This document shows positions 17,906 through 26,092 of a stretch of 64,000 nt of DNA, one piece after another. The notes below the pieces were generated by a model that saw only the letters and a list, made by a program, of their open reading frames with translations, had not been told where the DNA came from and did no database searches. Position 1 is the stretch's first letter, and every line of letters begins with the position of its first letter. Source of the stretch: Pararhodobacter aggregans (GTDB lineage: Bacteria > Pseudomonadota > Alphaproteobacteria > Rhodobacterales > Rhodobacteraceae); assembly GCF_003075525.1 (NCBI RefSeq), contig NZ_QDDR01000006.1, positions 62,001 to 126,000 of the forward strand, written 5' to 3'. The position numbers were made by a program, and so were the translations under genes.

Positions 17906-19789
17906 TCACGCCGGAGTCGTCTCGTTCAGATCGGCGAAACGCCAGCCGCGGCGGATCATCTCGTCAAGGATCGGCTCGGGCGTCCAGAGGTCGGGATCCA
18001 GCGCCGCGGCGATGCGCAAGTCGTGGCGCAGCACCATCGGCCCCAGCGCATCGGCCTCGGCCATCGGCCCGCCGCGCCAGTGCGGCCAGCCCGCGCCCAT
18101 CACCAGCGCCAGATCCAGATCCGAGGGCCTGAGCGCCCGCCCGGCCGCCAGCAGCCGCATCCCCTCGTTCACCACCGCCAGCAGGACCAGCCGGTCGAGG
18201 GGCAGAGGCAGATCCGCGCGGTCCTCGGCCGCCTGACCCTCGGCCAGACCCTGCGGCAGGATCTCGACCGCGGCCAGCGCCTCGGGACGGGCGCCGAGCG
18301 CCCGCAGCCGGGCGGCGGCACGGGCGGCGGCGCGGATCAGGGGGGTCAGCACCGGCCCCTCCTGCACCCGCAGCGCGGTCATCCGCACTTGCAGCGCCAG
18401 CGCCGTGAGGGGCGCCCGCACCGGCGCCGTTTCCGGGCCCCGCTCGACCAGTTCGCACAGCCGCACCGGCCGGGTCGGCGCGGGCAGCAGCGCCAGCGCC
18501 CGCTCGGGATGGGCGAGACCCGCCAGCCACTCCGAGGCCGGCTCCCAGGCGGCGAGCGGCACATTGGCCGGCAGCGCCGCCTCCAGCCAGGCCAGATGCG
18601 CCGCATCGGCCAGCGCCACAGCCGGCGGTTGATCGGGGTCGAGCCGCAGCCGCCCGGCGACGCGGGTCCAGTCCTCCTCGGCCTCGGCCTGGGTCAGGCG
18701 CCCGGCGCGGACCTGGGCGAATTGCGCCTCGGCCACCCGTTCCAGCGTCGCGGCCAGCGTCTCGCGGTCGCGGCCCATGACCAGCACGCTCACCCCCTCC
18801 CGCAAGAGGATCGGCACCAGCCGGGCGGCGGTCGGCGCGTCCAGCGCCAGGCAGACGGCGCCATCGACCGGGCGCGGTTCGGGTTCCTGCGCGCGGCGGG
18901 CGGCGAGGGCGACATGGGCCAGCATCCGCGCCTCGGGGCGCAGGGTGGCGTCCTCGGCCCGGGCCCGGTCGAAGGCCAAAGCCTGTTCCGGCGGCAAAAG
19001 CTGCGCCGCCTCCAGCGCGTCGAGCAGCCAGAGGTCGGGCAGGCGGTGCGACGGCAGGGGGGCGGGGAGGGCGGCGCGGGCCTCGGCCAGCGCCCCGGCA
19101 AAACCGGCGGGGTCGTCAAGCCCGGGGCGGGCGCGGCTGCGCGGCGCCGGGACGAGGTCGAGCACCCGGGCGATGGCGGCGGCAACCGGGTCGTCCACGA
19201 CGGCCTCGACCAGGCCCGCCGCCAGGGCGTTCCGGGCGCCCATCGCCCGGCCGCCGATCAGCGTGAGCGCCGGTCCCGCGCCGACCCGCCAGGCCAGCCG
19301 CACCGCCGCCCCGCCCGGGGGCAGTCGGCCGAGCCGCGCCTCGGGGCAGAGGAACACCGTGCCCGGCGCGGCGATCCGCGCCTCGGCCGCCAGCGCCAGG
19401 GCCAGCCCGCCTGACGCCACGCGCCCGCTCAGCGCCGCGACCACGGGCTTCGCCGCGCCCTCGATCCGGTCGCAAAGATCGGCCAGCGCCGCCATCACCG
19501 GCGGCAGGGTCTGCGGATCGGGGCCGGGCAGCGGCAGATCGGCGAAGGCTCCGGCGCAGAACCCCTGCGCGCCGCCGGTCAGCACCACGCCCGTGATGAC
19601 GGGATCGGTCAGAACCGCCTCCAGCGCCGCCGCCAGATCACCGACCAGGGCCGGGCTCATCCGGTTGCCGTCCGGCCCGTTCAGGCGCAGCACCGCCACC
19701 CCCTCGCGATCGCGGCGCTGCACGAGGCCCGGGGCGGCGAGCGGGGCATTCTGGCGGTTCACGGCGTCTCCTGACGGCTTTTTCGCCAT
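17906..19789 (-). CDS. FadB/FadJ-like multifunctional protein, catalytically degenerate
   Basis: A 627-residue protein with the FadB/FadJ layout: crotonase domain (about 20-200), Rossmann-like region (about 310-440), hydroxyacyl-CoA dehydrogenase C-terminal repeats (about 460-620). The crotonase part keeps GFCAGAF and CPEARLG, but the segment SGGLALALAAEARIA has Ala where the first catalytic Glu (GGGxE) should be. The NAD-binding GxGxxG is replaced by AVCLALDAPTAARL, and the HFFNP catalytic His region reads LLPAPTRPVRLCELVERG. So hydratase is doubtful and dehydrogenase activity is probably lost, yet the frame is intact. It could be a structural or regulatory paralogue of a true FadB, or an isomerase. 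Confidence 0.8.
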   Translation of the reverse strand: MAKKPSGDAVNRQNAPLAAPGLVQRRDREGVAVLRLNGPDGNRMSPALVGDLAAALEAVLTDPVITGVVLTGGAQGFCAGAFADLPLPGPDPQTLPPVMAALADLCDRIEGAAKPVVAALSGRVASGGLALALAAEARIAAPGTVFLCPEARLGRLPPGGAAVRLAWRVGAGPALTLIGGRAMGARNALAAGLVEAVVDDPVAAAIARVLDLVPAPRSRARPGLDDPAGFAGALAEARAALPAPLPSHRLPDLWLLDALEAAQLLPPEQALAFDRARAEDATLRPEARMLAHVALAARRAQEPEPRPVDGAVCLALDAPTAARLVPILLREGVSVLVMGRDRETLAATLERVAEAQFAQVRAGRLTQAEAEEDWTRVAGRLRLDPDQPPAVALADAAHLAWLEAALPANVPLAAWEPASEWLAGLAHPERALALLPAPTRPVRLCELVERGPETAPVRAPLTALALQVRMTALRVQEGPVLTPLIRAAARAAARLRALGARPEALAAVEILPQGLAEGQAAEDRADLPLPLDRLVLLAVVNEGMRLLAAGRALRPSDLDLALVMGAGWPHWRGGPMAEADALGPMVLRHDLRIAAALDPDLWTPEPILDEMIRRGWRFADLNETTPA

Positions 19790-19853
19790 TAGACGAAACG
19801 TCAGCGGCTACCGCAACACTTCAGGGGGTATTTTCCGCCCGCGCCGCCCGGTT

Positions 19854-20186
19854 TCAGGGCGCGCAATCGCGACAGAAGGGCGTCGCGGGCAGGACCTCCA
19901 GCCGTTCGTCGGAAATCCGCGTGCCGCAGGTGACGCAAAAGCCGTATTCGCCCTCGCCCAGCCGTTTCAGCGCGGCGAGGATGGCGCGCAGCTCCTGCTT
20001 GCCCTCGTCGCCCAGCGAGGTCAGCACCTCGTCATTCTCGCGCTCGGTCGCCAGGTCCTCCCAGTCGCGGGACTGGTGCGACATCAGCTCGTCCTCGATC
20101 CCGTGCAGGCGCGAATCGAGTTCGGCCAGACGGGCCACCAGACGCCCCTTGTGATGCGACAATTCCTTGGCAGTGAACGCGGACAT
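19854..20186 (-). CDS. DksA/TraR-family zinc-finger protein
   Basis: A 110-residue RNA-polymerase secondary-channel-type factor. The N-terminal two-thirds is helical and charged (coiled-coil HHKGRLVARLAELDSRLHGI), with an acidic tip region (DWEDLATERENDEV). The C-terminal zinc finger has CVTC at residues 84-87 and CRDC at 105-108. It is shorter than E. coli DksA (151), matching the short alphaproteobacterial class. The start at 20186 has AGGAGA upstream. It is divergent from the sulfur operon at 20331; the 144-bp gap holds the inverted repeat at 20258-20285. Confidence 0.85.
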   Translation of the reverse strand: MSAFTAKELSHHKGRLVARLAELDSRLHGIEDELMSHQSRDWEDLATERENDEVLTSLGDEGKQELRAILAALKRLGEGEYGFCVTCGTRISDERLEVLPATPFCRDCAP

Positions 20187-20257
20187 CGGGCTTCTCCTCT
20201 GAGCTTGCGGCGTTAGACTGGCATGACGCGCAGAATCCTGCATGATCCATGTCAAAT

Positions 20258-20285
20258 ATTCACATTCAAATCTTGTAATGTGAAT
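20258..20285. promoter_or_regulatory. AT-rich inverted repeat before sulfur operon
   Basis: ATTCACATT and AATGTGAAT are perfect 9-bp arms separated by 10 bp, 45 bp before the metallo-hydrolase start. The low GC stands out in this genome. BigR/SqrR-type ArsR repressors, which govern this kind of operon, bind AT-rich inverted repeats; the published SqrR half-sites ATTC/GAAT occur at the ends here, but the spacing (20) differs from the N8 form I recall. Confidence 0.5.
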
Positions 20286-20330
20286 CCCGACCTGTATATT
20301 ACATGCAGCAAACGGAATGTGGAGATCCCC

Positions 20331-21194
20331 ATGCAACCCGAAGTCTATGGCTTCTTCGACGAAGCGACCTTCACCATCACCTATGTTGTGCGTGACCCGT
20401 CCAGCAGCAAGTGCGCCATCGTCGATTCGGTGCTGGATTTCGACTATGCCTCGGGGCGGACCGATACCCGTTCGGCCGACGCGGTGATCTCTTTCGTGAA
20501 AGAGAGGGGGTTCGAGGTCGAGTGGCTGCTGGAAAGCCATGTCCACGCCGACCACCTCTCGGCCGCGCCCTATATCCAGGAGCAGCTGGGCGGCAAGATC
20601 GGCATCGGCGAGAACATCACCGTGGTGCAGAACACCTTCGGCAAGGTGTTCAACGAGGGGACCGAGTTCCAGCGTGACGGCTCGCAATTCGACCGGCTGT
20701 TCAAGGAGGGCGACAGCTTCCACATCGGCCAGCTGCGGGGCGATGTTCTGCACACGCCCGGCCATACGCCCGCCTGCCTGACCTATGTGGTGGGCGATGC
20801 GGCCTTTGTCGGCGACACGCTCTTCATGCCCGATTTCGGCACCGCGCGCTGCGACTTCCCCGGCGGCTCGGCCGAGACGCTCTACCAGTCGATCCAGAAG
20901 ATCCTGGCGCTGCCCGAGGCGACCCGCATCTTCGTCGGCCATGATTACAAGGCCCCGGGGCGCGACGAATACGCATGGGAAACCACGGTGGCCGAGCAGA
21001 AGGCCTTCAACATCCACGTGGGCGCGGGCAAACCGGCCGATGAATTCGTCTCGATGCGGACCCAGCGGGATTCGACGCTGGCCATGCCGCGGCTCATCAT
21101 CCCCTCGCTGCAGGTCAACATGCGCGCGGGCCAGATGCCGCCGGCCGAGGATAACGGGATCAGCTATCTGAAGGTGCCGGTCAACGGGATCTGA
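20331..21194 (+). CDS. MBL-fold hydrolase, ETHE1/Blh-type persulfide dioxygenase
   Basis: Probably oxidises persulfide (glutathione persulfide) in sulfide detoxification. The 287-residue protein has the metal motif HVHADH (about residue 70), TPGHTP (about 144), VGDTLF and the C-terminal FVGHDY, in the ETHE1/Blh order. It corresponds to the C-terminal half of the Blh protein of Xylella/Agrobacterium bigR operons; the N-terminal DUF442 half is a separate gene at 22214. The start at 20331 has GGAG 7 bases upstream; an in-frame extension to 20223 crosses the inverted repeat and is rejected. Confidence 0.88.
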   Translation: MQPEVYGFFDEATFTITYVVRDPSSSKCAIVDSVLDFDYASGRTDTRSADAVISFVKERGFEVEWLLESHVHADHLSAAPYIQEQLGGKIGIGENITVVQNTFGKVFNEGTEFQRDGSQFDRLFKEGDSFHIGQLRGDVLHTPGHTPACLTYVVGDAAFVGDTLFMPDFGTARCDFPGGSAETLYQSIQKILALPEATRIFVGHDYKAPGRDEYAWETTVAEQKAFNIHVGAGKPADEFVSMRTQRDSTLAMPRLIIPSLQVNMRAGQMPPAEDNGISYLKVPVNGI

Positions 21195-21315
21195 CGACAG
21201 GCGGGGCAGGGGGCGGCAGCGTCCCCGGCCCGACCCGCGCGGCACGCCCGCGGCAAACCCCCATGCCAAACCACCAGATGCCCCCGCAAAACGGGCACGG
21301 AAACGGGAAATCATC

Positions 21316-21744
21316 ATGCAAATCGACTGGATTTGGGGCCTCGCCGGAGGTCTCATGATCGGCTCTGCGGCGGCCTTCTACCTTCTGGTGAACGGCCGCA
21401 TCATGGGCGCCTCGGGCATCGTCGGCGGCCTTGTGGACCGCACCGGCTGGAGCACCTGGGCCGAGCGCCTGTCCTTCGTCGCGGGGCTGGCGCTGATGCC
21501 GGCGCTGCTGAAGCCGCTCTTCACCGCCCCGGTCGCGACCCATATCACCGACAACATGCCGGCCGTGGTGCTGGCGGGGTTGCTGGTCGGCGTGGGGACG
21601 CGGCTGGCCAATGGCTGCACCTCGGGGCACGGCGTCTGTGGCATCTCGCGCTTCTCGCTGCGCGGCATCGCCGCCACCATCTTCTACCTCGTCGCCGGCG
21701 GCCTGGCCGTCATCGTCTTCCGCCATCTCTTCGGGTCCATCTGA
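21316..21744 (+). CDS. YeeE/YedE-family sulfur transporter subunit (first half)
   Basis: A 142-residue membrane protein with about four helices. It has the GCTSGHGVCGISRFSLRG signature of YeeE/YedE (thiosulfate-type or sulfur-compound) transporters, with Cys in the GxxxGCTSGHG loop. It resembles PmpA, which works with PmpB. It begins at 21316, 121 bp after the metallo-hydrolase. The second half of the transporter follows one base after its stop. Confidence 0.87.
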   Translation: MQIDWIWGLAGGLMIGSAAAFYLLVNGRIMGASGIVGGLVDRTGWSTWAERLSFVAGLALMPALLKPLFTAPVATHITDNMPAVVLAGLLVGVGTRLANGCTSGHGVCGISRFSLRGIAATIFYLVAGGLAVIVFRHLFGSI

Positions 21745-21745
21745 C

Positions 21746-22186
21746 ATGCTGCGCAACATCACCTCTCTGATCGCCGGCAGCCTGTTCGGCGCGGGCCTCC
21801 TTGTCTCGGGCATGACTGACACCACCAAGGTGCAGGGCTGGCTCGACATCTTCGGCGACTGGGATCCGACGCTCGCCTTCGTGCTGGGCGGGGCCATCCT
21901 GCCGATGATGCTGGCCTGGGCCGTGGCCGCGCGCCGCGCCCGCTCGCTGCTGGGCAGCGACCTGCCCGGCAAACCCAAGGCCGAGATCGACCGCAACCTG
22001 ATGATCGGTTCGCTGATGTTCGGCGCGGGCTGGGGGCTTGTCGGGCTCTGCCCCGGCCCGGCCATGGCCTCGATCAGCTGGGGCGGCGTCGGCGGCGCGG
22101 TCTTCCTCGTGTCGATGTTTGCCGGTATGTATGTGGCCCCGGCCTTCCGCCTGCGCTTCAACGCCATGGCCCAGGCCCTCGGCTGA
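21746..22186 (+). CDS. YeeE/YedE-family sulfur transporter subunit (second half, DUF6691-like)
   Basis: A 146-residue membrane protein, the PmpB-like partner. It carries GAGLLVSGMTDTTKVQGWLD near the N-terminus and GAGWGLVGLCPGPAM in the second half, where the Cys in GLCPGPA matches the YeeE loop. Four helices are likely. It starts 1 bp after the preceding stop (TGACATG), so the two subunits are translated together. E. coli YeeE combines both halves in one chain, so the assembled pair probably equals one transporter for thiosulfate or a related sulfur species. Confidence 0.87.
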   Translation: MLRNITSLIAGSLFGAGLLVSGMTDTTKVQGWLDIFGDWDPTLAFVLGGAILPMMLAWAVAARRARSLLGSDLPGKPKAEIDRNLMIGSLMFGAGWGLVGLCPGPAMASISWGGVGGAVFLVSMFAGMYVAPAFRLRFNAMAQALG

Positions 22187-22213
22187 CCCAGACCCAGACA
22201 GGACGCGCCCGCC

Positions 22214-22639
22214 ATGGATATCCGCCCGCTCACCGACAGCTACGGCGTCACCCCGCAGATCACCCCCGAGGACCTTTCCGCGATCAAGGCGGCGGGCTAC
22301 CGGACGGTGATCTGCAACCGCCCCGACCCCGAGATCCCCGAGGATCTGCACGCCGAGACGATGCGCGCGGCGGTCGAGGCGGCGGGCCTGCGCTTCGTGG
22401 TGAACCCGGTCTTTCCCGGCCAGCTGACGATGGAGAATGTCGAGATCCAGCGCGACACGATCGACGAAGCCGAAGGTCCGGTCCTGGCCTATTGCGCCTC
22501 GGGCAACCGCTCGTCCATCGTCTGGGCGCTGGCCAATGCGGGCCGGGTGCCCACGGATGACCTGATCGCGGCGGCGGGCAAATACGGCTACCAGCTGGCG
22601 CAGTTCCGCGGGATGATCGACCAGCTCGCCGGGCAATGA
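22214..22639 (+). CDS. DUF442/TIGR01244 phosphatase-like sulfur transferase
   Basis: A 141-residue protein matching the N-terminal domain of Blh. It starts MDIRPLTDSYGVTPQITPED and has the PTP/rhodanese-like active loop YCASGNRSSIVW (Cys about residue 94, Arg about 99). The family is thought to move sulfur or act with the persulfide dioxygenase. Last gene of the operon, 27 bp after the second YeeE gene. In Xylella and Agrobacterium it is fused to the MBL domain; here the two are separated by the transporter genes. Confidence 0.85.
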   Translation: MDIRPLTDSYGVTPQITPEDLSAIKAAGYRTVICNRPDPEIPEDLHAETMRAAVEAAGLRFVVNPVFPGQLTMENVEIQRDTIDEAEGPVLAYCASGNRSSIVWALANAGRVPTDDLIAAAGKYGYQLAQFRGMIDQLAGQ

Positions 22640-22671
22640 AGCATGCGGGGGGCCAGCCCCCAGAGACGCAA

Positions 22672-22937
22672 GAGGCGGGGGGCTGCTCGCCCCCCGCACC
22701 CCCTCGCCAAAGGGGACCCTCGGGGCCCCCTTTGGAAACCCCCGAGGATATTTAGAGAACAAAGATGAAGATTAAGAGGGCGTTATGCCGCCTTCTTTGC
22801 GCTGCAAATATCCTCGGGGGTGAGGGCCGCCCGGACGAGGCGCCAGTGGCGCGTCGTCAGGCCCGAACGCCCGGAGCGGATGCGGAGGGCCGGACCAGGC
22901 CGTCAGGCCAAGAGGGGGGCAGACGGCCCCCCTCCTT
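22672..22937. repeat. 266-bp repeat, copy 1 (same family as GGATATT repeat)
   Basis: Near-identical to 26555-26815. It contains the core CCCCCGAGGATATTT (22739-22753) and its exact complement AAATATCCTCGGGGG (22806-22820) around a 52-bp loop, preceded by GGGGACCCTCGGGGCCCCC and followed by a conserved 115-bp tail (GAGGCGCCAGTGGCGCGTCG ...). It fills the DUF442-to-TRAP gap. An open frame starts inside (MKIKRALCRLLCAANILGGE) but is judged a by-product of the repeat. Confidence 0.9.
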
Positions 22938-22948
22938 CTTTTTCCGGC

Positions 22949-24010
22949 TCAGCGCGCCGCCAGGTAGCGGCCGACGAAGGCGTTGGCATAGGGGATCGCG
23001 CCCGCCTCGAAGGCCTCGTAGCTTTCCAGCACCCGCGCCGCATCGGCCGAGGCCGCGCGCTGTTCTTCCTTGACCTCGGCCCAGGCGGTTTTCATCGCCG
23101 CGACCACGTCCTCCGGGAAGGCGAGGAATTCGACGCCCGCCTCGGTCAGCTGCTGCATGGCGCCGACGTTGAAATAGTCGAACTGGCCCAGCGTCTCCAT
23201 CGACGCCTGCATGGCCGCCGCCTCGACGATGGCTTTCAGGTCGTCGGCGAGCCCGGCCCAGACTTCAGTATTGACCACCACTTGCAGCGCCGCGCCCGGT
23301 TCGGCGAAGGCGGGGGTGTAGCACAGGTTGGTGATGCGCTGCAGGCCGAAGGCCTGATCCAGCAGCGGCCCGACCCATTCGGCCGCGTCGATGGCGCCCG
23401 ATTGCAGCGACTGGAAGATCTCGGTCGCGGGCATCAGGATGGCGTTGACGCCCAGCTTGCGCATCATCTCGCCGCCGAGGCCGGCGATGCGCATGTTGAG
23501 GCCCTGCAGGTCCGCCAGCGACTCGATGCGGGTCTTGAACCAGCCGCCTGCCTGGGTGCCCGAATTGCCCGAATAGAAGGGCTTGAGGTTGCGCTCGGCA
23601 TAGATCTCGTCCCAGATCTGCTGGCCGCCGCCCCATTTCAGCCAGGCGTAATGCTCGTTCGCCGTCAGGCCGAAGGGCACGCCGGTGAACCAATGCGCCG
23701 CCGCCGTCTTCGAGGCGGCGTAATAGGGCGTGCCATGGCCGATGGGGGCGTTGCCCGCCTGCACCGCATCCTCGACCGCGAAAGGCGGCACCAGTTCGCC
23801 CGCGCCGAAGACCTCGATCACGATCCGCCCGGCGGACAGCGTCTCGACCAGTTCGGCGAAGCGCGTGGCATTGGTGCCGACGCCCGGCGCCGGTTTCGGG
23901 AAGGACGAGGGCATGGCCCATTCGATCCGCTCCTGCGCCAGCGCAGGGGTGGCGAGGCCGCCCGCGGCAGCGAGACCGGCGCCGCCCTTCAGGAAGGTTC
24001 TGCGTTCCAT
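22949..24010 (-). CDS. dctP: TRAP transporter substrate-binding protein (TakP-like)
   Basis: Periplasmic solute receptor of a TRAP transporter. The 353-residue protein begins with a twin-arginine signal (MERRTFLKGGAGLAAAGG, cleavage near residue 25), which TakP-type 2-oxoacid receptors in Rhodobacter also have. Family segments: EVFGAGELVP, GLNMRIAGLGGEMMRKLGV, SGAIDAAEWVGPLLD. The Arg in NMRIAG is the usual carboxylate clamp. It closes the leftward dctQ-dctM-dctP operon, 11 bp after dctM. The substrate is likely an organic (2-oxo) acid by family; not provable here. Confidence 0.9.
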   Translation of the reverse strand: MERRTFLKGGAGLAAAGGLATPALAQERIEWAMPSSFPKPAPGVGTNATRFAELVETLSAGRIVIEVFGAGELVPPFAVEDAVQAGNAPIGHGTPYYAASKTAAAHWFTGVPFGLTANEHYAWLKWGGGQQIWDEIYAERNLKPFYSGNSGTQAGGWFKTRIESLADLQGLNMRIAGLGGEMMRKLGVNAILMPATEIFQSLQSGAIDAAEWVGPLLDQAFGLQRITNLCYTPAFAEPGAALQVVVNTEVWAGLADDLKAIVEAAAMQASMETLGQFDYFNVGAMQQLTEAGVEFLAFPEDVVAAMKTAWAEVKEEQRAASADAARVLESYEAFEAGAIPYANAFVGRYLAAR

Positions 24011-24021
24011 GGAAATCCTCC

Positions 24022-25554
24022 TCAGTTGAACATCTGGTGGGGTAGCCAGGTGGCCAGCCCCGGGAACAGGTAGACCATGGCCAGCGCCAGGATCTGAATG
24101 AGAACAAAGGGCACCACGCCGCGATAGATGTCCAGTGTCGTGATCTGCGGTGGTGCCACGGACCGGAAATAGAAGAGCGCGAAGCCGAAGGGCGGGGTCA
24201 GGAACGAGGTCTGCAGGTTCATCGCCATCAGGACCGCGAACCAGACGGGCGAGATGTCACCGGCCAGCACCGCCGGGCCCAGCAGCGGCACGACGATATA
24301 GATGATCTCGATGGCTTCCAGGATGAAACCCAGCAGGAAGACGATGACCATGACGGCCAGCAGCGCCCCCATCTCGCCGCCCGGGAATTCGCGGGTCAGA
24401 TGCTCGACGGCGCGTTCGCCGCCAAAGCCGCGGAACACCAGCGACAGCATGGAGGCGGCGATGACGATGCCGAAGACCATGCCCGAGATCTTGATCGTCT
24501 CGACCATCGCGCCGCCCAGCATCCGGCCCCGGGTCAGCCGCCAGATCGCCACCAGCACGCCCGCGGCGAGCAGCAGCGCCGCGGCGACCGACGCCGCCTC
24601 GCCCAGCCCGCTGCGGCCGACGCCCGCCACTTTCAGCGCCACCAGTGCGAAGGCGGCAAGCCCGGCGATGCCGATCACCGCCCGCTCCCAGCGCTGCGCG
24701 GTGGTGGCGAAGGCGGCCATCAGCCCGGCGCCGACCGCGCCCAGCCCCGCGGCCTCGGTCGCGGTGGCGATGCCGCCGAGGATGGAGCCCAGAACGGCGA
24801 GGATCAGCAAGAGCGGCGGCAGGAAGGTGAATACGACCTCGGTGGCGGCGACCGGCTGGCGCTCGCCGACCCGTTTGGCCCGGCCCGGGCGCAGCGTGAC
24901 CAGCAGCCACAGCGCATAGAGCCCGACCAGCAGCAGCCCCGGCACCAGGGCACCGGCGAAAAGGTCGGCCACGGACACCGGATCCGGCGCGAAATTGCCG
25001 CGCCGCTGCTGGGCCTCCAGATAGGTGTTGCCGATCTGGTCGCCCAGCAGCACCAGAAGGATCGAGGGCGGGATGATCTGCCCCAGCGTGCCCGAGGCGC
25101 AGATCAACCCCGCCGCCTGCCGCTTCGGTACGCCCGAGTCCAGCATCGGCGTCAGGGCGATCATCACCAGCATGACGATGGTGGCGCCGATGATGCCGGT
25201 CGAGGCGGCGATGATGGTGCTGAAGGCCAGCACCGACAGCGCCATCCCCAGCGGCGAGCCTCCCAGCAGGCGCGCCAGCACCCTCAGCATCCGCTCGGCG
25301 AGATTGGCGCGCTCCAGAAAGACGCCCATCAGCACGAAGAGGGGGACCGCCATCAGCAGCGTATTGGCCATGATCCCCTGCACCCGGGACGGGAAATTGG
25401 CCAGGAAATCAAGGTTGAAGAGCCCGAATTGCGCCGCACCCACCGCCAGGACGAAGGGCACGCCGGCAATCGCCAGCATGGCCGGAATGCCCGACAGGAT
25501 CCCGGCAAAGAGCCCGGCGAACAGCACGAGCAGCATGATTTCCTGCCCGCTCAT
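24022..25554 (-). CDS. dctM: TRAP transporter large permease
   Basis: Twelve-helix membrane subunit coupling Na+ flux to uptake. The 510-residue protein is longer than the usual 425-465 because of an inserted region at about 235-330 (from residues VADLFAGALVPG to AFALVALKVAGVG), which may add helices. Signatures: ASTGIIGATIVML, ASGTLGQIIPPSILLVLLGD, NLQTSFLTPPFGFALFYFR. The start at 25554 overlaps the dctQ stop by 4 bp (ATGA), which decides the start over upstream codons. Partner of dctQ and the TakP-like receptor. Confidence 0.92.
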   Translation of the reverse strand: MSGQEIMLLVLFAGLFAGILSGIPAMLAIAGVPFVLAVGAAQFGLFNLDFLANFPSRVQGIMANTLLMAVPLFVLMGVFLERANLAERMLRVLARLLGGSPLGMALSVLAFSTIIAASTGIIGATIVMLVMIALTPMLDSGVPKRQAAGLICASGTLGQIIPPSILLVLLGDQIGNTYLEAQQRRGNFAPDPVSVADLFAGALVPGLLLVGLYALWLLVTLRPGRAKRVGERQPVAATEVVFTFLPPLLLILAVLGSILGGIATATEAAGLGAVGAGLMAAFATTAQRWERAVIGIAGLAAFALVALKVAGVGRSGLGEAASVAAALLLAAGVLVAIWRLTRGRMLGGAMVETIKISGMVFGIVIAASMLSLVFRGFGGERAVEHLTREFPGGEMGALLAVMVIVFLLGFILEAIEIIYIVVPLLGPAVLAGDISPVWFAVLMAMNLQTSFLTPPFGFALFYFRSVAPPQITTLDIYRGVVPFVLIQILALAMVYLFPGLATWLPHQMFN

Positions 25555-26039
25555 GCGCCGCGCTTCTCGAAAAGGGCGGCGAGGCCCTGGACGATCATCA
25601 GCGCCGCCGCGACCGGCAGCGCCGTCTTGACCAGATAGAGCCCGCCAAGGCCGCCGGGCGTGGTCGAGCCCTCGCCGATCGACCAGGAAAAGGCGATGTC
25701 GCCCCAGCCCGCCCAGAGGATCAGGCCGAAGACCGGCGTCAGGAACAGCGCCCAGGCCAGCGCATCGGCGCGGCGCAGATAGCCGGGCGGCAGGCGCTCG
25801 GACAGGACCTCGACCCGGACATGGCCGCCCCGCGCATGGCACAGCGGCACGGCCAGAATCAGGAAGACCGCGAAGGCATAGGAGGCGAGGTCCTGCATCT
25901 TGATCGAGCCGGTGCCGAAGCCGTAGCGCAGCACGACATTGACCAGCACCATCAGCACCAATGTCGCCCCCGCAAGGCAGGCCAGCGCCAGCGTCAGCCG
26001 GTCGAGCAGCCGGGCAAGTCTCAGGAATTGCTGGATCAA
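25551..26039 (-). CDS. dctQ: TRAP transporter small permease
   Basis: Four-helix subunit of the TRAP transporter, 162 residues (usual length). Helices at about 12-38, 48-68, 88-112 and 132-155. The segment MVLVNVVLRYGFGTG carries the DctQ motif (NVxxRYxF), and PLCHARGGHVRVEVL is also typical. It heads the dctQ-dctM-dctP operon, with the dctM start inside its stop. The 53-bp gap to the DUF454 gene gives room for a promoter but could also be read through. Confidence 0.9.
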   Translation of the reverse strand: MIQQFLRLARLLDRLTLALACLAGATLVLMVLVNVVLRYGFGTGSIKMQDLASYAFAVFLILAVPLCHARGGHVRVEVLSERLPPGYLRRADALAWALFLTPVFGLILWAGWGDIAFSWSIGEGSTTPGGLGGLYLVKTALPVAAALMIVQGLAALFEKRGA

Positions 26040-26092
26040 GAGGGTCCCCCGCCGAAATCAGGGTGCCACGAAACGCCGCCCCGGGGCCGGTG

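Noticed and set aside
22765-23073. Possible gene beginning MKIKRALCRLLC inside the 260-bp repeat, with a counterpart in copy 2
   Set aside because: Conservation follows the DNA repeat and its hairpin, not codons: loop changes alter residues, and the frame runs on into antisense of dctP. Recorded instead as repeat structure.
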